DNA from: Petrotoga olearia DSM 13574
GTDB taxonomy: Bacteria; Thermotogota; Thermotogae; Petrotogales; Petrotogaceae
Length of the DNA: 64,000 nt
Assembly: GCF_002895525.1 (NCBI RefSeq)
Contig: NZ_AZRL01000004.1
Span: forward strand, 130,011 to 194,010
Direction of reading: 5' to 3'
A model generated the notes under the pieces. That model ran no database searches. It was not told where the DNA came from and was given only the letters and a program-made list of their open reading frames with translations. Position 1 is the stretch's first letter; every line of letters begins with the position of its first letter. A program made the translations under genes and the position numbers. Positions 52,502 to 60,855 of this stretch are shown here, piece after piece.

Positions 52502-52540
52502 TTGTTAAAAACTACTCAAATTTAATGAAAATATTAACAA
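52502..52540 (+). promoter_or_regulatory. Two tandem imperfect Rex-like sites upstream of the hydrogenase operon
   Basis: TTGTTAAAAACTACTCAA (52502-52519) and TAATGAAAATATTAACAA (52523-52540) each have one perfect half of the Rex consensus TTGTTAA-N4-TTAACAA and a degenerate other half. Rex represses hydrogenase and fermentation genes according to NADH/NAD+. A promoter is not clearly recognisable here. Confidence 0.45.
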
Positions 52541-52626
52541 TTCAGATTCTATTAATAAATACCATTAAAATTTTTGCATTTCAAAATTAGAAGTTTCCAA
52601 TCTCAAAAATAAAAGGAGGCGAAGGA

Positions 52627-53046
52627 ATGGAAAAGTATTATGAAAAAGAACTTTTGGAAGAACTTCACGATATTCAAGAAACATACGGGTTCATCTCTGA
52701 AGAGGATATCTTGAGAATCTCACAAAAAAGAGACATCCCCAAAGCTCAGTTGTACGGAGTGATCAGTTTTTATTCTATGCTCCATCTTGAACCAACTGGG
52801 AAATACATCGTACGTGTTTGTGACAGTGTCTCATGTAGATTAAACGAGTCCGCAGCACTAGTTAAAGCCCTAAAAGATTATCTCAAAGTTGGAGAAAATG
52901 AAACCACAAAAGACAAAAAATTCACATTAGAGGTAGTTGAATGTTTAGGACATTGCGATGAAGGACCTGTAATGATGGTTAATGATACTTATTACACCCA
53001 TCTAACGGTTACAAAGGCTCTTCAAATACTCGATTCACTGGAATAG
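52627..53046 (+). CDS. hydC: [FeFe]-hydrogenase subunit HydC (NuoE-like)
   Basis: A 139-residue thioredoxin-fold [2Fe-2S] protein homologous to NuoE. Cluster ligands are visible as VCDSVSCRLN (CxxxxC, about 73-78) and ECLGHCDEGP (CxxxC, about 111-115). It passes electrons from the flavin subunit. ATAAAAGGAGG precedes the ATG. It is the first gene of the hydC-hydB-hydA operon and 12 bases from hydB. Confidence 0.93.
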   Translation: MEKYYEKELLEELHDIQETYGFISEEDILRISQKRDIPKAQLYGVISFYSMLHLEPTGKYIVRVCDSVSCRLNESAALVKALKDYLKVGENETTKDKKFTLEVVECLGHCDEGPVMMVNDTYYTHLTVTKALQILDSLE

Positions 53047-53058
53047 GAGGTTAAATAT

Positions 53059-54273
53059 ATGGAAAAAATCTTTCTAAAAAAGGACTTGGGTAAAAGTTTG
53101 GAAGAGTACGATTTCCCAGGCTTAAAAAATGCTTTGAATATGGAACCCCAACAAGTTATCAACAAAATAAAAGAAAGTGGTTTAAGAGGAAGAGGGGGAG
53201 CCGGTTTTCCTACAGGTATAAAATGGGAAACGGTGCTTTCAATTGAGGATGACACCAAGTTTATCATATGTAATGCGGATGAAGGAGAACCAGGAACTTT
53301 CAAAGACAGATTTTTGTTGGAAAATCTACCCTTTAAAGTTTTGGAAGGCATAATAATCAGCGGTTATGCCACTGGATCAAAATATGGTTACATCTACATT
53401 AGAGGTGAATACGTAGAAGCAATAAAAATCGTTAAGAAAGCTATCGAAAAACTTTATGAAAAAAATATATTGGGAGAAAATATTCTAAACTCAGATTTCT
53501 CGTTTGATTTGAAGTTAGTGAGAGGTGCTGGGGCCTACGTATGTGGAGACGAAACATCTTTAATCAATTCCATTGAAGGAGACAGAGGAAAATCCCGTAT
53601 AAAACCTCCCTTACCAGTTTTTGAGGGATTGTATGGTAAACCGACAGTTGTCAATAACGTTGAAACATTAGCTGCAGCAGCAGAAATAATGAACTATGAT
53701 AACAACCCTTATTCAGAAATGGGAACCGAAAAAAGTAGAGGAACAAAATTAGTCTCTATCAGTGGTGACGTTAACAAACCAGGCGTTTACGAAGTAGAAT
53801 TTGGAAAGTTAACAGTTAGAGATATCGTACAAGAATTGGCAGGAGGGGTTAAAGGAGAAAAAATCGGTTTTGTTATACCCGGTGGAATTTCCACCGAAGC
53901 ATTAACTGAAGAAGAATTAGATGTACCTTACACCTATGAAAATCTTCAAAAAATGGGGAGTAACATCGGATCTGGTGGAATGATCGTAGTTTCTTCACAA
54001 AGAAATTATTTAGAAATCGTTAAAAATGTCTCTGACTTTTTTAGAGATGAAACGTGTGGAACGTGTTTCCCATGTAGAGAAGGAAACAAGAATATAAGCA
54101 AAATCGTTTCGGATATATATAAAAGAGGATATCCAACTTCAAAAGAAATAGAAATAATCTCTGATATACAGTATGCGGTAAGCTCAGCAGCACGTTGTGG
54201 ATTTGGAGAATCTTCGTTGAACCTCATTCTCTCCCTGTTTGAGAAATTTTACACAAAGAAGGTGGAAGTATGA
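53059..54273 (+). CDS. hydB: [FeFe]-hydrogenase flavin subunit HydB (NuoF-like, short form)
   Basis: The 404-residue NADH/FMN-binding subunit has RGRGGAGFPTGIKW (NADH site), NADEGEPGTFKDR (FMN), GAGAYVCGDETSL, and the N3 [4Fe-4S] ligands CGTCFPCREG plus the later ARCGFG Cys. The electron-bifurcating HydB of Thermotoga maritima is about 626 residues, with an N-terminal [2Fe-2S] domain and a C-terminal ferredoxin-like domain. Both are missing here. It overlaps hydA by 4 bases. Confidence 0.94.
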   Translation: MEKIFLKKDLGKSLEEYDFPGLKNALNMEPQQVINKIKESGLRGRGGAGFPTGIKWETVLSIEDDTKFIICNADEGEPGTFKDRFLLENLPFKVLEGIIISGYATGSKYGYIYIRGEYVEAIKIVKKAIEKLYEKNILGENILNSDFSFDLKLVRGAGAYVCGDETSLINSIEGDRGKSRIKPPLPVFEGLYGKPTVVNNVETLAAAAEIMNYDNNPYSEMGTEKSRGTKLVSISGDVNKPGVYEVEFGKLTVRDIVQELAGGVKGEKIGFVIPGGISTEALTEEELDVPYTYENLQKMGSNIGSGGMIVVSSQRNYLEIVKNVSDFFRDETCGTCFPCREGNKNISKIVSDIYKRGYPTSKEIEIISDIQYAVSSAARCGFGESSLNLILSLFEKFYTKKVEV

Positions 54274-55979
54274 AAGTAAAGATAAACAACAGAGAATATG
54301 AATTTGACCATGAAATTAGTATTTTAGATGCCACAAAGAATGCTCACATAAAAATACCAACACTTTGTTATTCTGAAAAGCTTGAACCTTTTGGAAGTTG
54401 TAGACTTTGCTCAGTTGAAATAAAGGGTGAAAGAACCTTAAAACCAGCTTGTGTAACAAAGATTACCGATGGTATGGAAATCTTTACTCATTCTCAAAGA
54501 GTAAGAAAAACAAGAAAAACTATCATGGAATTGATAATAGCTTCTCACGGAATAAGCTGCAACTTAAATTGCCTTACATGCTCAAAATCGGGCAGTTGTG
54601 AGATAAAAGAGATTGCTGAAGAAATAGGTGTTACTGAAATAAGAGTCCCTCCGATATATAATGGTCTTCCAGAAGATAGAAGCAGTTATTCTATTGTGAG
54701 AGAGCCTCAAAAATGTATTGTTTGTAACCGATGCGTCAGAAAATGCTCAGAAGTCCAGTCGGTTAACATATTAACGATTGCAAACAGAGGGCCTGATACA
54801 TACGTCACAACTTTCATGGACAAAGGCATGGGGAACGTAGATTGTACAAATTGTGGGCAATGTATCTTAGAATGCCCCACAGGAGCATTACATGAGGTTT
54901 ATCAAATGGATCAAGTTTGGAATGCTCTCTCTGACGAAAGTAAATTTGTAATCGTTCAAACGGCCCCTGCTGTTAGAGTTGCAATAGCAGAAGAATTTGA
55001 AGCGGAGCCTGGAAAAATCGCTACAGGACAAATGGTGGCAGGATTAAGATTGTTAGGATTTGACAAAGTATTCGATACTAACTTTTCCGCAGACTTAACG
55101 ATAATGGAAGAAGCGAATGAATTCCTTGAAAGATTCAAAAATAATGGGAAACTTCCTTTATTCACTTCTTGTAGTCCTGGTTGGGTTAAATTCTTAGAAC
55201 ATAATTATCCCGATTTTATTGATAATCTTTCGTCATGTAAATCTCCTCAACAAATGTTTGGGGCTATTGCTAAGACATATTATGCAAACAAATTAGGAAT
55301 TTCAAAAGAAGATATGGTTGTAGTTTCTATAATGCCATGCACCGCTAAGAAATTCGAACGGGTTAGACCCGAGATGAAGGGTGATGTCGATTATGTATTA
55401 ACTACCCGAGAATTGGCAAAAATGTTTAAACTAGCTGGTATAGATTTGTTGAACGTCCCAACGGAGGACTACGATGAGCCCTTAGGCATCTCTTCTGGTG
55501 CCGGCGCTATTTTTGGAGCAACAGGTGGTGTTATGGAAGCCGCACTTAGGACTGCTTACGAGGTAATAACTGGTGAAGAATTAGAAAAATTGGACTTTGA
55601 AGCCGTTAGAGGTATTGAAGGAATAAAAGAAGCAACGGTAGAAATAAACGGAATAAATTTAAAAGTAGCTGTCGTGAATGGTTTGGGGAACGCTAGAAAG
55701 GTTTTAGAAATGATCAAAAACGGTGAAAAAGAGTATCACTTTGTTGAATTCATGGCATGTCCAGGAGGATGTATTGGTGGAGGTGGTCAACCTATCCCAA
55801 CAAACAATGAAATAATTCTAAAAAGGATGCAGGCGATATACGAAATTGACAGATCCTTACCAATAAGAAAATCTCATGAAAACCCTGCTATCAAAACTTT
55901 ATACGAAGAATTTCTAGAAGAACCATTAAGCGAGAAATCTCATGAATTGTTGCACACAACTTATCTTGCAAGGAGCTAA
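54270..55979 (+). CDS. hydA: [FeFe]-hydrogenase catalytic subunit HydA
   Basis: The 569-residue M3-type hydrogenase evolves H2. It has an N-terminal [2Fe-2S] domain (CysS at about 33, 44, 47 and 61), a His-ligated [4Fe-4S] (HGISCNLNCLTCSKSGSC), two [4Fe-4S] clusters (CIVCNRCVRKC and CTNCGQCILEC), and the H-cluster domain with TSCSPGW (C301), MPCTAKK and EFMACPGGCIGGGG. In the first H-cluster motif the usual second Cys, which relays protons, is Ser302. The T. maritima protein (about 645) has an extra C-terminal domain absent here. Confidence 0.96.
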   Translation: MKVKINNREYEFDHEISILDATKNAHIKIPTLCYSEKLEPFGSCRLCSVEIKGERTLKPACVTKITDGMEIFTHSQRVRKTRKTIMELIIASHGISCNLNCLTCSKSGSCEIKEIAEEIGVTEIRVPPIYNGLPEDRSSYSIVREPQKCIVCNRCVRKCSEVQSVNILTIANRGPDTYVTTFMDKGMGNVDCTNCGQCILECPTGALHEVYQMDQVWNALSDESKFVIVQTAPAVRVAIAEEFEAEPGKIATGQMVAGLRLLGFDKVFDTNFSADLTIMEEANEFLERFKNNGKLPLFTSCSPGWVKFLEHNYPDFIDNLSSCKSPQQMFGAIAKTYYANKLGISKEDMVVVSIMPCTAKKFERVRPEMKGDVDYVLTTRELAKMFKLAGIDLLNVPTEDYDEPLGISSGAGAIFGATGGVMEAALRTAYEVITGEELEKLDFEAVRGIEGIKEATVEINGINLKVAVVNGLGNARKVLEMIKNGEKEYHFVEFMACPGGCIGGGGQPIPTNNEIILKRMQAIYEIDRSLPIRKSHENPAIKTLYEEFLEEPLSEKSHELLHTTYLARS

Positions 55980-56004
55980 TAAGGGCCTTTTGGCCCTTAT
56001 TTTT
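55979..56004 (+). terminator. Bidirectional terminator after hydA
   Basis: Stem ATAAGGGCC/GGCCCTTAT with a TTTT loop and T-run, overlapping the histidine kinase stop on the other strand. Confidence 0.85.
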
Positions 56005-57337
56005 CAACAGGTAAAAACAAAGAAAACACGGTTCCTTTTCCAACTTCACTCTTCACTTCTATTCTTCCATCATGAGCATTAACGATCTCTTTAACAATTG
56101 CAAGCCCCAAGCCAGTACTTTTTTCACTGCTTGTCCTTGCTTTATCTACTCTATAGAAACGATCGAATATACTATGTAAATCTTCTTGGGGAATACCTCT
56201 ACCGGTGTCTTTTATTGATATTTTAGCAAAATTACCAATTTTAATACAAGAAATAGTAACTTTTCCTTTATCCGTGTACTTTAAAGAATTATCTAAAATG
56301 TTTATGATTGCTTCTTTTAATTTATCTTTATCTGCCCTGATATTTAAGTCTTCCAATTTTTCAACTTGCAAAGTAAGTCCTTTGTTGTGGTACAAAGGAC
56401 TTACTTTTTTTATGACTTCCTCCAACAAAGATTTCAAATTAGTTTTCGTAAAATTGTAAAATTGAGTTTTGTTATCACTCCTAGCTAAAAAAAGCAATTT
56501 ATCTATGATTTCTGACATATAAGAAGTTTCTTCTAAGATCGACTCTAAAGATTTTTTATACTCTTCTACCGATCTGTCTTTTTTCAAAGATAAACTACTT
56601 TCAGCTTGAATTACAGAAAGTGGCGTTCTCAAATCATGAGAAACATCTGCGGTGAATTGTTTCTGTTGATCAAAGGCTTTTTCAAGTCTAGAAATCATTT
56701 GATTCAATGTGGAGGCTAGCCTTCCTAACTCATCTTGTGACTTTACTTTTATCCTTTCATTCAAATTATTTTCCTCGATATTTTTTGCCGTATCTATAAT
56801 TTTTTCAACAGGTCGAAGAGAACTATCGGCATAAAAAAATCCCCCTATCCCCGCAAGAATCATCACCAAAACGCCAGTCGATATCAAAATCATTTTCAAA
56901 CGAGCCAAAACATTCTCTATTTCATTTGTAAATCTTCCAATGATTATAACAACATTCGAATTTTCTTTTAGTTTTGCGGTTGAAACATAAAATCTAGTAT
57001 TCCAATTGAAATCAGTGGTTAAATTGAAAAAAAATGTTTCGCCAGAGTTGGCTTTTTGTACTTTCCCCTGAATATCGGGTATTTTTATAAGATAACCATA
57101 AAATCGTAATAAACTACCATTGTCACTATAAATGAAAATCATTTCGTTTGGCAAGGCTTTTATATTTTCAATATCTTCAACATTCACTGCTTTTTCCAAT
57201 ACTCCTTTAAAATCCTCCATTCTTGTCAACAAAAAATTATCAATGTTATCATAAAGGCTATAGCTCAAAGCATAATAAGAGCTCAGCCCAAATACTAAAA
57301 GCAAAATGGCCATGATTAGCAAGTACCAAACGGTCAA
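55997..57337 (-). CDS. Sensor histidine kinase
   Basis: A 446-residue membrane kinase with TM1 at the N-terminus, an extracytoplasmic sensor (about 30-145), TM2 (LILISTGVLVMILAGIGGF), HAMP, the phosphoacceptor His in FTADVSHDLRTPLSV (about 235), N box DNSLKYTDKG, G1 DTGRGIP and G2 STGLGLAIVKE. The listed TTG start omits a plausible N-terminus SIKFKLTVWYLL; the frame is open upstream to the response regulator stop but has only ATA there. It is paired with the response regulator just upstream. Confidence 0.94.
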   Translation of the reverse strand: MTVWYLLIMAILLLVFGLSSYYALSYSLYDNIDNFLLTRMEDFKGVLEKAVNVEDIENIKALPNEMIFIYSDNGSLLRFYGYLIKIPDIQGKVQKANSGETFFFNLTTDFNWNTRFYVSTAKLKENSNVVIIIGRFTNEIENVLARLKMILISTGVLVMILAGIGGFFYADSSLRPVEKIIDTAKNIEENNLNERIKVKSQDELGRLASTLNQMISRLEKAFDQQKQFTADVSHDLRTPLSVIQAESSLSLKKDRSVEEYKKSLESILEETSYMSEIIDKLLFLARSDNKTQFYNFTKTNLKSLLEEVIKKVSPLYHNKGLTLQVEKLEDLNIRADKDKLKEAIINILDNSLKYTDKGKVTISCIKIGNFAKISIKDTGRGIPQEDLHSIFDRFYRVDKARTSSEKSTGLGLAIVKEIVNAHDGRIEVKSEVGKGTVFSLFLPVEK

Positions 57338-57363
57338 TTTGAATTTTATGCTCTTAAAAAAGC

Positions 57364-58032
57364 TTAAGATACCGTTAACCTGTAACCAGCTCCTCTAACA
57401 GTTTCTAAAATTTTACCTTCTTTATCACCAATTTTCTTTCTCAATCTTCTTATATATACGTCTATAACGTTTGAATTCCCTTCAAAGTCGATATCCCACA
57501 TTTTTTCCTCAAGAATAGTTCTGGTAACTACTATTTTTGGGTTTCTCATAAAATACTCCAAGATATTGTATTCCTTTGGGGTTAATTTCAATTTTTTCTC
57601 CCCCATCCAAACTTCCCTTGTTAAGGTGTTTAAAGTTAAATCTCCAACTTTAAGAATTGGGTTTCGAGTAAAACTTTCTCTTCTTAGCAAAGATCTAACC
57701 CTTGCAAATAATTCATCGAAATCAAAAGGTTTTATCAAATAATCATCTGCTCCGGAATCTAAACCCTTAACTCTGTCTCCCACACTATCTTTTGCTGTTA
57801 GCATCAATATTGGGGTATTGATGTTTTCTTTTCTTAAATTTTGACAAACGGTTATTCCATCTTTTTTTGGTAGCATTATATCTAAAATTATCAAATCGTA
57901 TGAAGAATATTTTGCATAGTTTTCCGCTTCTTCTCCGTCATAAACAACATCAATACAGTATCCTTCTTCCGTAAGTCCTCTTTTTATTATATTTGCAAGT
58001 TTTTCTTCATCTTCAACAACAAGAATTTTCAT
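57364..58032 (-). CDS. OmpR/PhoB-family response regulator
   Basis: A 222-residue regulator with a receiver domain (VEDEEK acid pair, phosphoacceptor Asp in LIILDIMLPKKDG, TAKD, Lys in LIKPFDFDEL) and a winged-helix output domain (LTPKEYNILEYF, VIDVYIRRLRKKIG). ATG 58032 is chosen because AGAGGTG lies 7 bases upstream. GTG 58041 is inside that SD. It probably controls the divergent PepSY gene and its own operon. Confidence 0.95.
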   Translation of the reverse strand: MKILVVEDEEKLANIIKRGLTEEGYCIDVVYDGEEAENYAKYSSYDLIILDIMLPKKDGITVCQNLRKENINTPILMLTAKDSVGDRVKGLDSGADDYLIKPFDFDELFARVRSLLRRESFTRNPILKVGDLTLNTLTREVWMGEKKLKLTPKEYNILEYFMRNPKIVVTRTILEEKMWDIDFEGNSNVIDVYIRRLRKKIGDKEGKILETVRGAGYRLTVS

Positions 58033-58148
58033 ACTATTCACCTCTATAATTAATATTCTATCACAACTAATTTTCTGACATTCAAATTAAACTTTTATGA
58101 AAAAAATAACTTTTTAATCATTCATTTTTTTACTATAAAACTTTCAGC

Positions 58149-58184
58149 TTAAGTTAAGTTCACTCTCATAGGAATTTCATTCCT
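58149..58184 (+). promoter_or_regulatory. Candidate regulator-binding region between the response regulator and PepSY genes
   Basis: TTAAG-TTAAG direct repeat (58149-58158), of the sort bound by OmpR-family dimers, followed by the inverted repeat AGGAAT-TTC-ATTCCT (58170-58184). The remaining intergenic sequence is AT-rich without a clear -35. Confidence 0.3.
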
Positions 58185-58248
58185 GAATTATAGACTAATA
58201 GTGTAAAGGATGGAGGGAAGGGAATACCAAAACAAGGAGGTGAAAGAG

Positions 58249-58875
58249 ATGACCAAAAGACTATTAGGAACGCTGATTATTGTGACTTTTCTAATTAGTG
58301 GATTCGTGTTTGCTCAGTTACCTGAACAACCACCTGTAACATCAGAAGAACAAGGAGAATTAGTGGGAGTTCCAATAGATCAACTAATACAAACGGTCAA
58401 AGCTACAATACCGGAAGGAACCCTAATTTCTATAACCTCTGATAAAGGACTTTTCGGTAAAGATAAAGGCACTTACACTTTCAAATTTGACGATGGAACA
58501 GAAGTTCAAGTGGACAAACAAACCGGAGAAATATTGTCTACGGAGGAAGGGCAAACTCCATCTGAAGAAACTTTGAACCTCTTATCTATGGTAAACATAC
58601 CTTTAGAGGAAGCAGTCAAAACTGTTGTAAGCGCCTATCCCGAAAATATGTTTCAATCAGCAAAAATAGAATTTGACGAAACAGGTAACCCAGTTTACAC
58701 AGTCGAACTCTCCGACTTAACAGTAAAAGTGGATCCATCTAACGGTGAAATAATTTCTCCAGAAGGAGAAATGCAGATTCCACAACCCACTGAAAGTATC
58801 CCTAACGAACCACGAACTCCCACTGAAGAAGGTACTCCCGAGGAATTTCAAACCCCACTAAATGAAAATTTCTAA
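58249..58875 (+). CDS. Exported protein with two PepSY-like domains
   Basis: The 208-residue protein has a signal peptide (about 5-22, LLGTLIIVTFLISGFVFA). Two PepSY-like units follow: PIDQLIQTVKATIPEGTLIS with TYTFKFDDGTEVQVDKQTGE, and PLEEAVKTVVSAYPENMFQS with YTVELSDLTVKVDPSNGEI. The tail is rich in Pro, Thr and Glu. ATG 58249 follows AAGGAGGTGA. It is divergent from a two-component system, an arrangement in which PepSY proteins often modulate the kinase or a protease. Confidence 0.82.
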   Translation: MTKRLLGTLIIVTFLISGFVFAQLPEQPPVTSEEQGELVGVPIDQLIQTVKATIPEGTLISITSDKGLFGKDKGTYTFKFDDGTEVQVDKQTGEILSTEEGQTPSEETLNLLSMVNIPLEEAVKTVVSAYPENMFQSAKIEFDETGNPVYTVELSDLTVKVDPSNGEIISPEGEMQIPQPTESIPNEPRTPTEEGTPEEFQTPLNENF

Positions 58876-58892
58876 AATTCTCCCTGTTCAAC

Positions 58893-58924
58893 TTCCCCTG
58901 CAAAAAATCTGCAGGGGAATTTTT
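58893..58924 (+). terminator. Terminator after the PepSY gene
   Basis: Stem TTCCCCTGCA/TGCAGGGGAA with a 7-base loop and T-run. On the minus strand it also closes the small ORF at 58930-59028. Confidence 0.85.
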
Positions 58925-58929
58925 ATAAA

Positions 58930-59028
58930 TTATAAATTAACGAGCCACATGAAAAAGGCAGCTATTGGAGCCATCGTCGGTATCGAACCGATAAGATAAC
59001 TCACAATCAACGAGATTAAAAATCTCAC
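58930..59028 (-). CDS. Small hydrophobic peptide (32 residues)
   Basis: GTG 59028 starts a frame reading VRFLISLIVSYLIGSIPTMA then PIAAFFMWLVNL and stop: one or two membrane segments. AAGAGGTGATC sits 6 bases before the GTG. A minus-strand TATAAT (59055-59050) lies just upstream and a terminator hairpin just downstream, so a complete small transcription unit is visible in the 362-base gap. Function is unknown. Confidence 0.55.
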   Translation of the reverse strand: MRFLISLIVSYLIGSIPTMAPIAAFFMWLVNL

Positions 59029-59156
59029 CTCGATCACCTCTTATTTTTAATTATACTCTACTTTTCAAATCTTTAGAAAAAATGAGAAAAATCAACGTAA
59101 TCAAAAATATTTGTATTTAATTGGATTATATTGACTATAATCAAGTAAAATCAAGT

Positions 59157-59185
59157 TTGACATTTTGTTTATTTTAATTTAAAAT
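59157..59185 (+). promoter_or_regulatory. Promoter of the uronate operon
   Basis: TTGACA (59157-59162), a 17-base spacer and TAAAAT (59180-59185), 52 bases before the GH4 start. Confidence 0.7.
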
Positions 59186-59190
59186 GGATA

Positions 59191-59202
59191 CGAATAAATT
59201 CG
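59191..59202 (+). promoter_or_regulatory. Candidate operator of the uronate operon
   Basis: Inverted repeat CGAAT-AA-ATTCG at the predicted transcription start; a possible site for the ROK regulator encoded downstream. Confidence 0.4.
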
Positions 59203-59237
59203 ATTTTAGAATGAATTAATTAAAGGAGCCAAAAAAC

Positions 59238-60629
59238 ATGTCCATTAAAATTTCTTTTATAGGAGCAGGTAGTGTCAGATACACAGTGAAATTAGTAGGT
59301 GATTTAGCAAAAACGAAGGAATTAAATGGAAGTTTAATCTCTTTCATCGACATAGACGAAGAACGGTTAAATGCCGTAGATAACCTTGCTAAAAGATATA
59401 CAGAAGAAATAGGTGGAAATCTTAAATTTGAGAAAACTACCAATCGTGAAGAATCTTTAAAAGATGCAGACTTTGTTATAAACACGGCATTATACAGAGC
59501 ACCGGGCCATGAAGATGGTTATGTAAGTTATGAAATCATGAGAAATGTTGCAGAAAAATATGGTTACTACAGAGGAATAGATAGTCAAGAGTTCAACATG
59601 GTATCGGATTATTATACATTCACAAACTACAACCATATGAAATTATCACTCGATATAGCCAAATCGATTGAAAAAATATGTCCAAATGCATGGCTTATAC
59701 AAACCGCTAACCCTGTTTTTGAAATTACACAATTGATTAAAAGGCTGACCAACGTAAAAGTAGTAGGCTTTTGTCATGGGGTTGGTGGTGTCCATGAAGT
59801 TCTAAAAACTTTAGGATTAGAAGAAAAAGAAACTGATTGGCAGGTAGCTGGAGTAAACCATGGAATATGGTTGAACAGATTTCTATACAAAGACGAAGAT
59901 GGTTACCAAATCTTAGACAAATGGATAGAAGAAGAATCAAACAATTGGGAACCAAAAGATCCTTGGGATACCCATTTAGCTCCGGCAGTTATTGATATGT
60001 ACAAATTCTATGGATTATTACCCATAGGAGACACAACTAGAAACAGCACTTGGAAACATCATCATAGTTTACAAGCAAAAAAGAAATGGTATGGAAAGTT
60101 CGGGGCAATAGACAACGAAGTTGAAAGGCCGAAGTTCTATGAAGAACTACGTCAAATAAAAAGATTGATAATTCAAGTTTCGAAAGATCCAAGTATCAAA
60201 ATAACAGAATACTGGCCTGAAGAGTTCCCGAAAGAAAAAATGAGTGGCGAACAACAAGTGCCTTTTATAAACGCTTTAACTAATGATGTTGAAGCAAGAT
60301 TATTCCTGAATGTTTTGAATAATGGAACGATAAAAAACATTCCTAACGATGTAGTTGTAGAAGTGCCTATAAAAGTTAACAAAAATGGAATATTTCCTGA
60401 AAAGATACAGCCAGATCTACCAGAAAAGATTAAAAATTACTATATAATTCCTAGAATCACAAGAATGGAAATGGCGTTAGAAGCCTTTATAACGGGAGAT
60501 AGAAATATCTTAGAAGAAGTTTTAGTAAGAGATCCAAGAACCAAAAATTATGATGATATTCCTAAGTTGTGGGATGAGATATTCGATCTACCATTTAACA
60601 AGGAAATGAAGGAACATTATAGAAGTTAA
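59238..60629 (+). CDS. GH4-family glycosidase, probable alpha-glucuronidase or alpha-galacturonidase
   Basis: The 463-residue NAD+- and Mn2+-dependent cytoplasmic glycosidase has an N-terminal Rossmann loop FIGAGSVRYT, metal site CHGVGGV (about 179) and VAGVNHGIWLNRF. In GH4, CHG-type motifs are associated with uronic acid glycosidases, whereas glucosidases and galactosidases have CHS and 6-phospho-enzymes CN. The adjacent uronate isomerase supports release of a free uronic acid. AAAGGAGCC precedes the ATG. The exact uronic acid is undetermined. Confidence 0.88.
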   Translation: MSIKISFIGAGSVRYTVKLVGDLAKTKELNGSLISFIDIDEERLNAVDNLAKRYTEEIGGNLKFEKTTNREESLKDADFVINTALYRAPGHEDGYVSYEIMRNVAEKYGYYRGIDSQEFNMVSDYYTFTNYNHMKLSLDIAKSIEKICPNAWLIQTANPVFEITQLIKRLTNVKVVGFCHGVGGVHEVLKTLGLEEKETDWQVAGVNHGIWLNRFLYKDEDGYQILDKWIEEESNNWEPKDPWDTHLAPAVIDMYKFYGLLPIGDTTRNSTWKHHHSLQAKKKWYGKFGAIDNEVERPKFYEELRQIKRLIIQVSKDPSIKITEYWPEEFPKEKMSGEQQVPFINALTNDVEARLFLNVLNNGTIKNIPNDVVVEVPIKVNKNGIFPEKIQPDLPEKIKNYYIIPRITRMEMALEAFITGDRNILEEVLVRDPRTKNYDDIPKLWDEIFDLPFNKEMKEHYRS

Positions 60630-60698
60630 TAACGAGTTTAATAGTAACTTTAGAAATAAAATAATATTCAAAAATTAGATTTTGATTTTAAAAGAGTT

Positions 60699-60830
60699 AC
60701 AGGGGGGAGCACTTTTGCTGATTTGTGCAAAAAAGTTTTCTTAAAATAAACTTTGATTTTGAACTTGGGGATCTTAAGGGGTTTACCCCTTAACATTTGA
60801 GCGAAGGGGAGCTAAAGCAGATTGTATTTA
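60699..60830 (+). repeat. Intergenic repeat, copy E (long form)
   Basis: This copy lies between the GH4 gene and uxaC. It contains GCACTTTTGCTGATTTGTGC, TTGGGGATCTTAAGGGG, the perfect hairpin TTAAGGGGTTTACCCCTTAA (60774-60793) and the 3' block GCGAAGGGGAGCT. The hairpin block is identical to that in array G, and the layout parallels copy B. Confidence 0.8.
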
Positions 60831-60855
60831 ACTTAGAATGATGGAGGTTAGAAAA

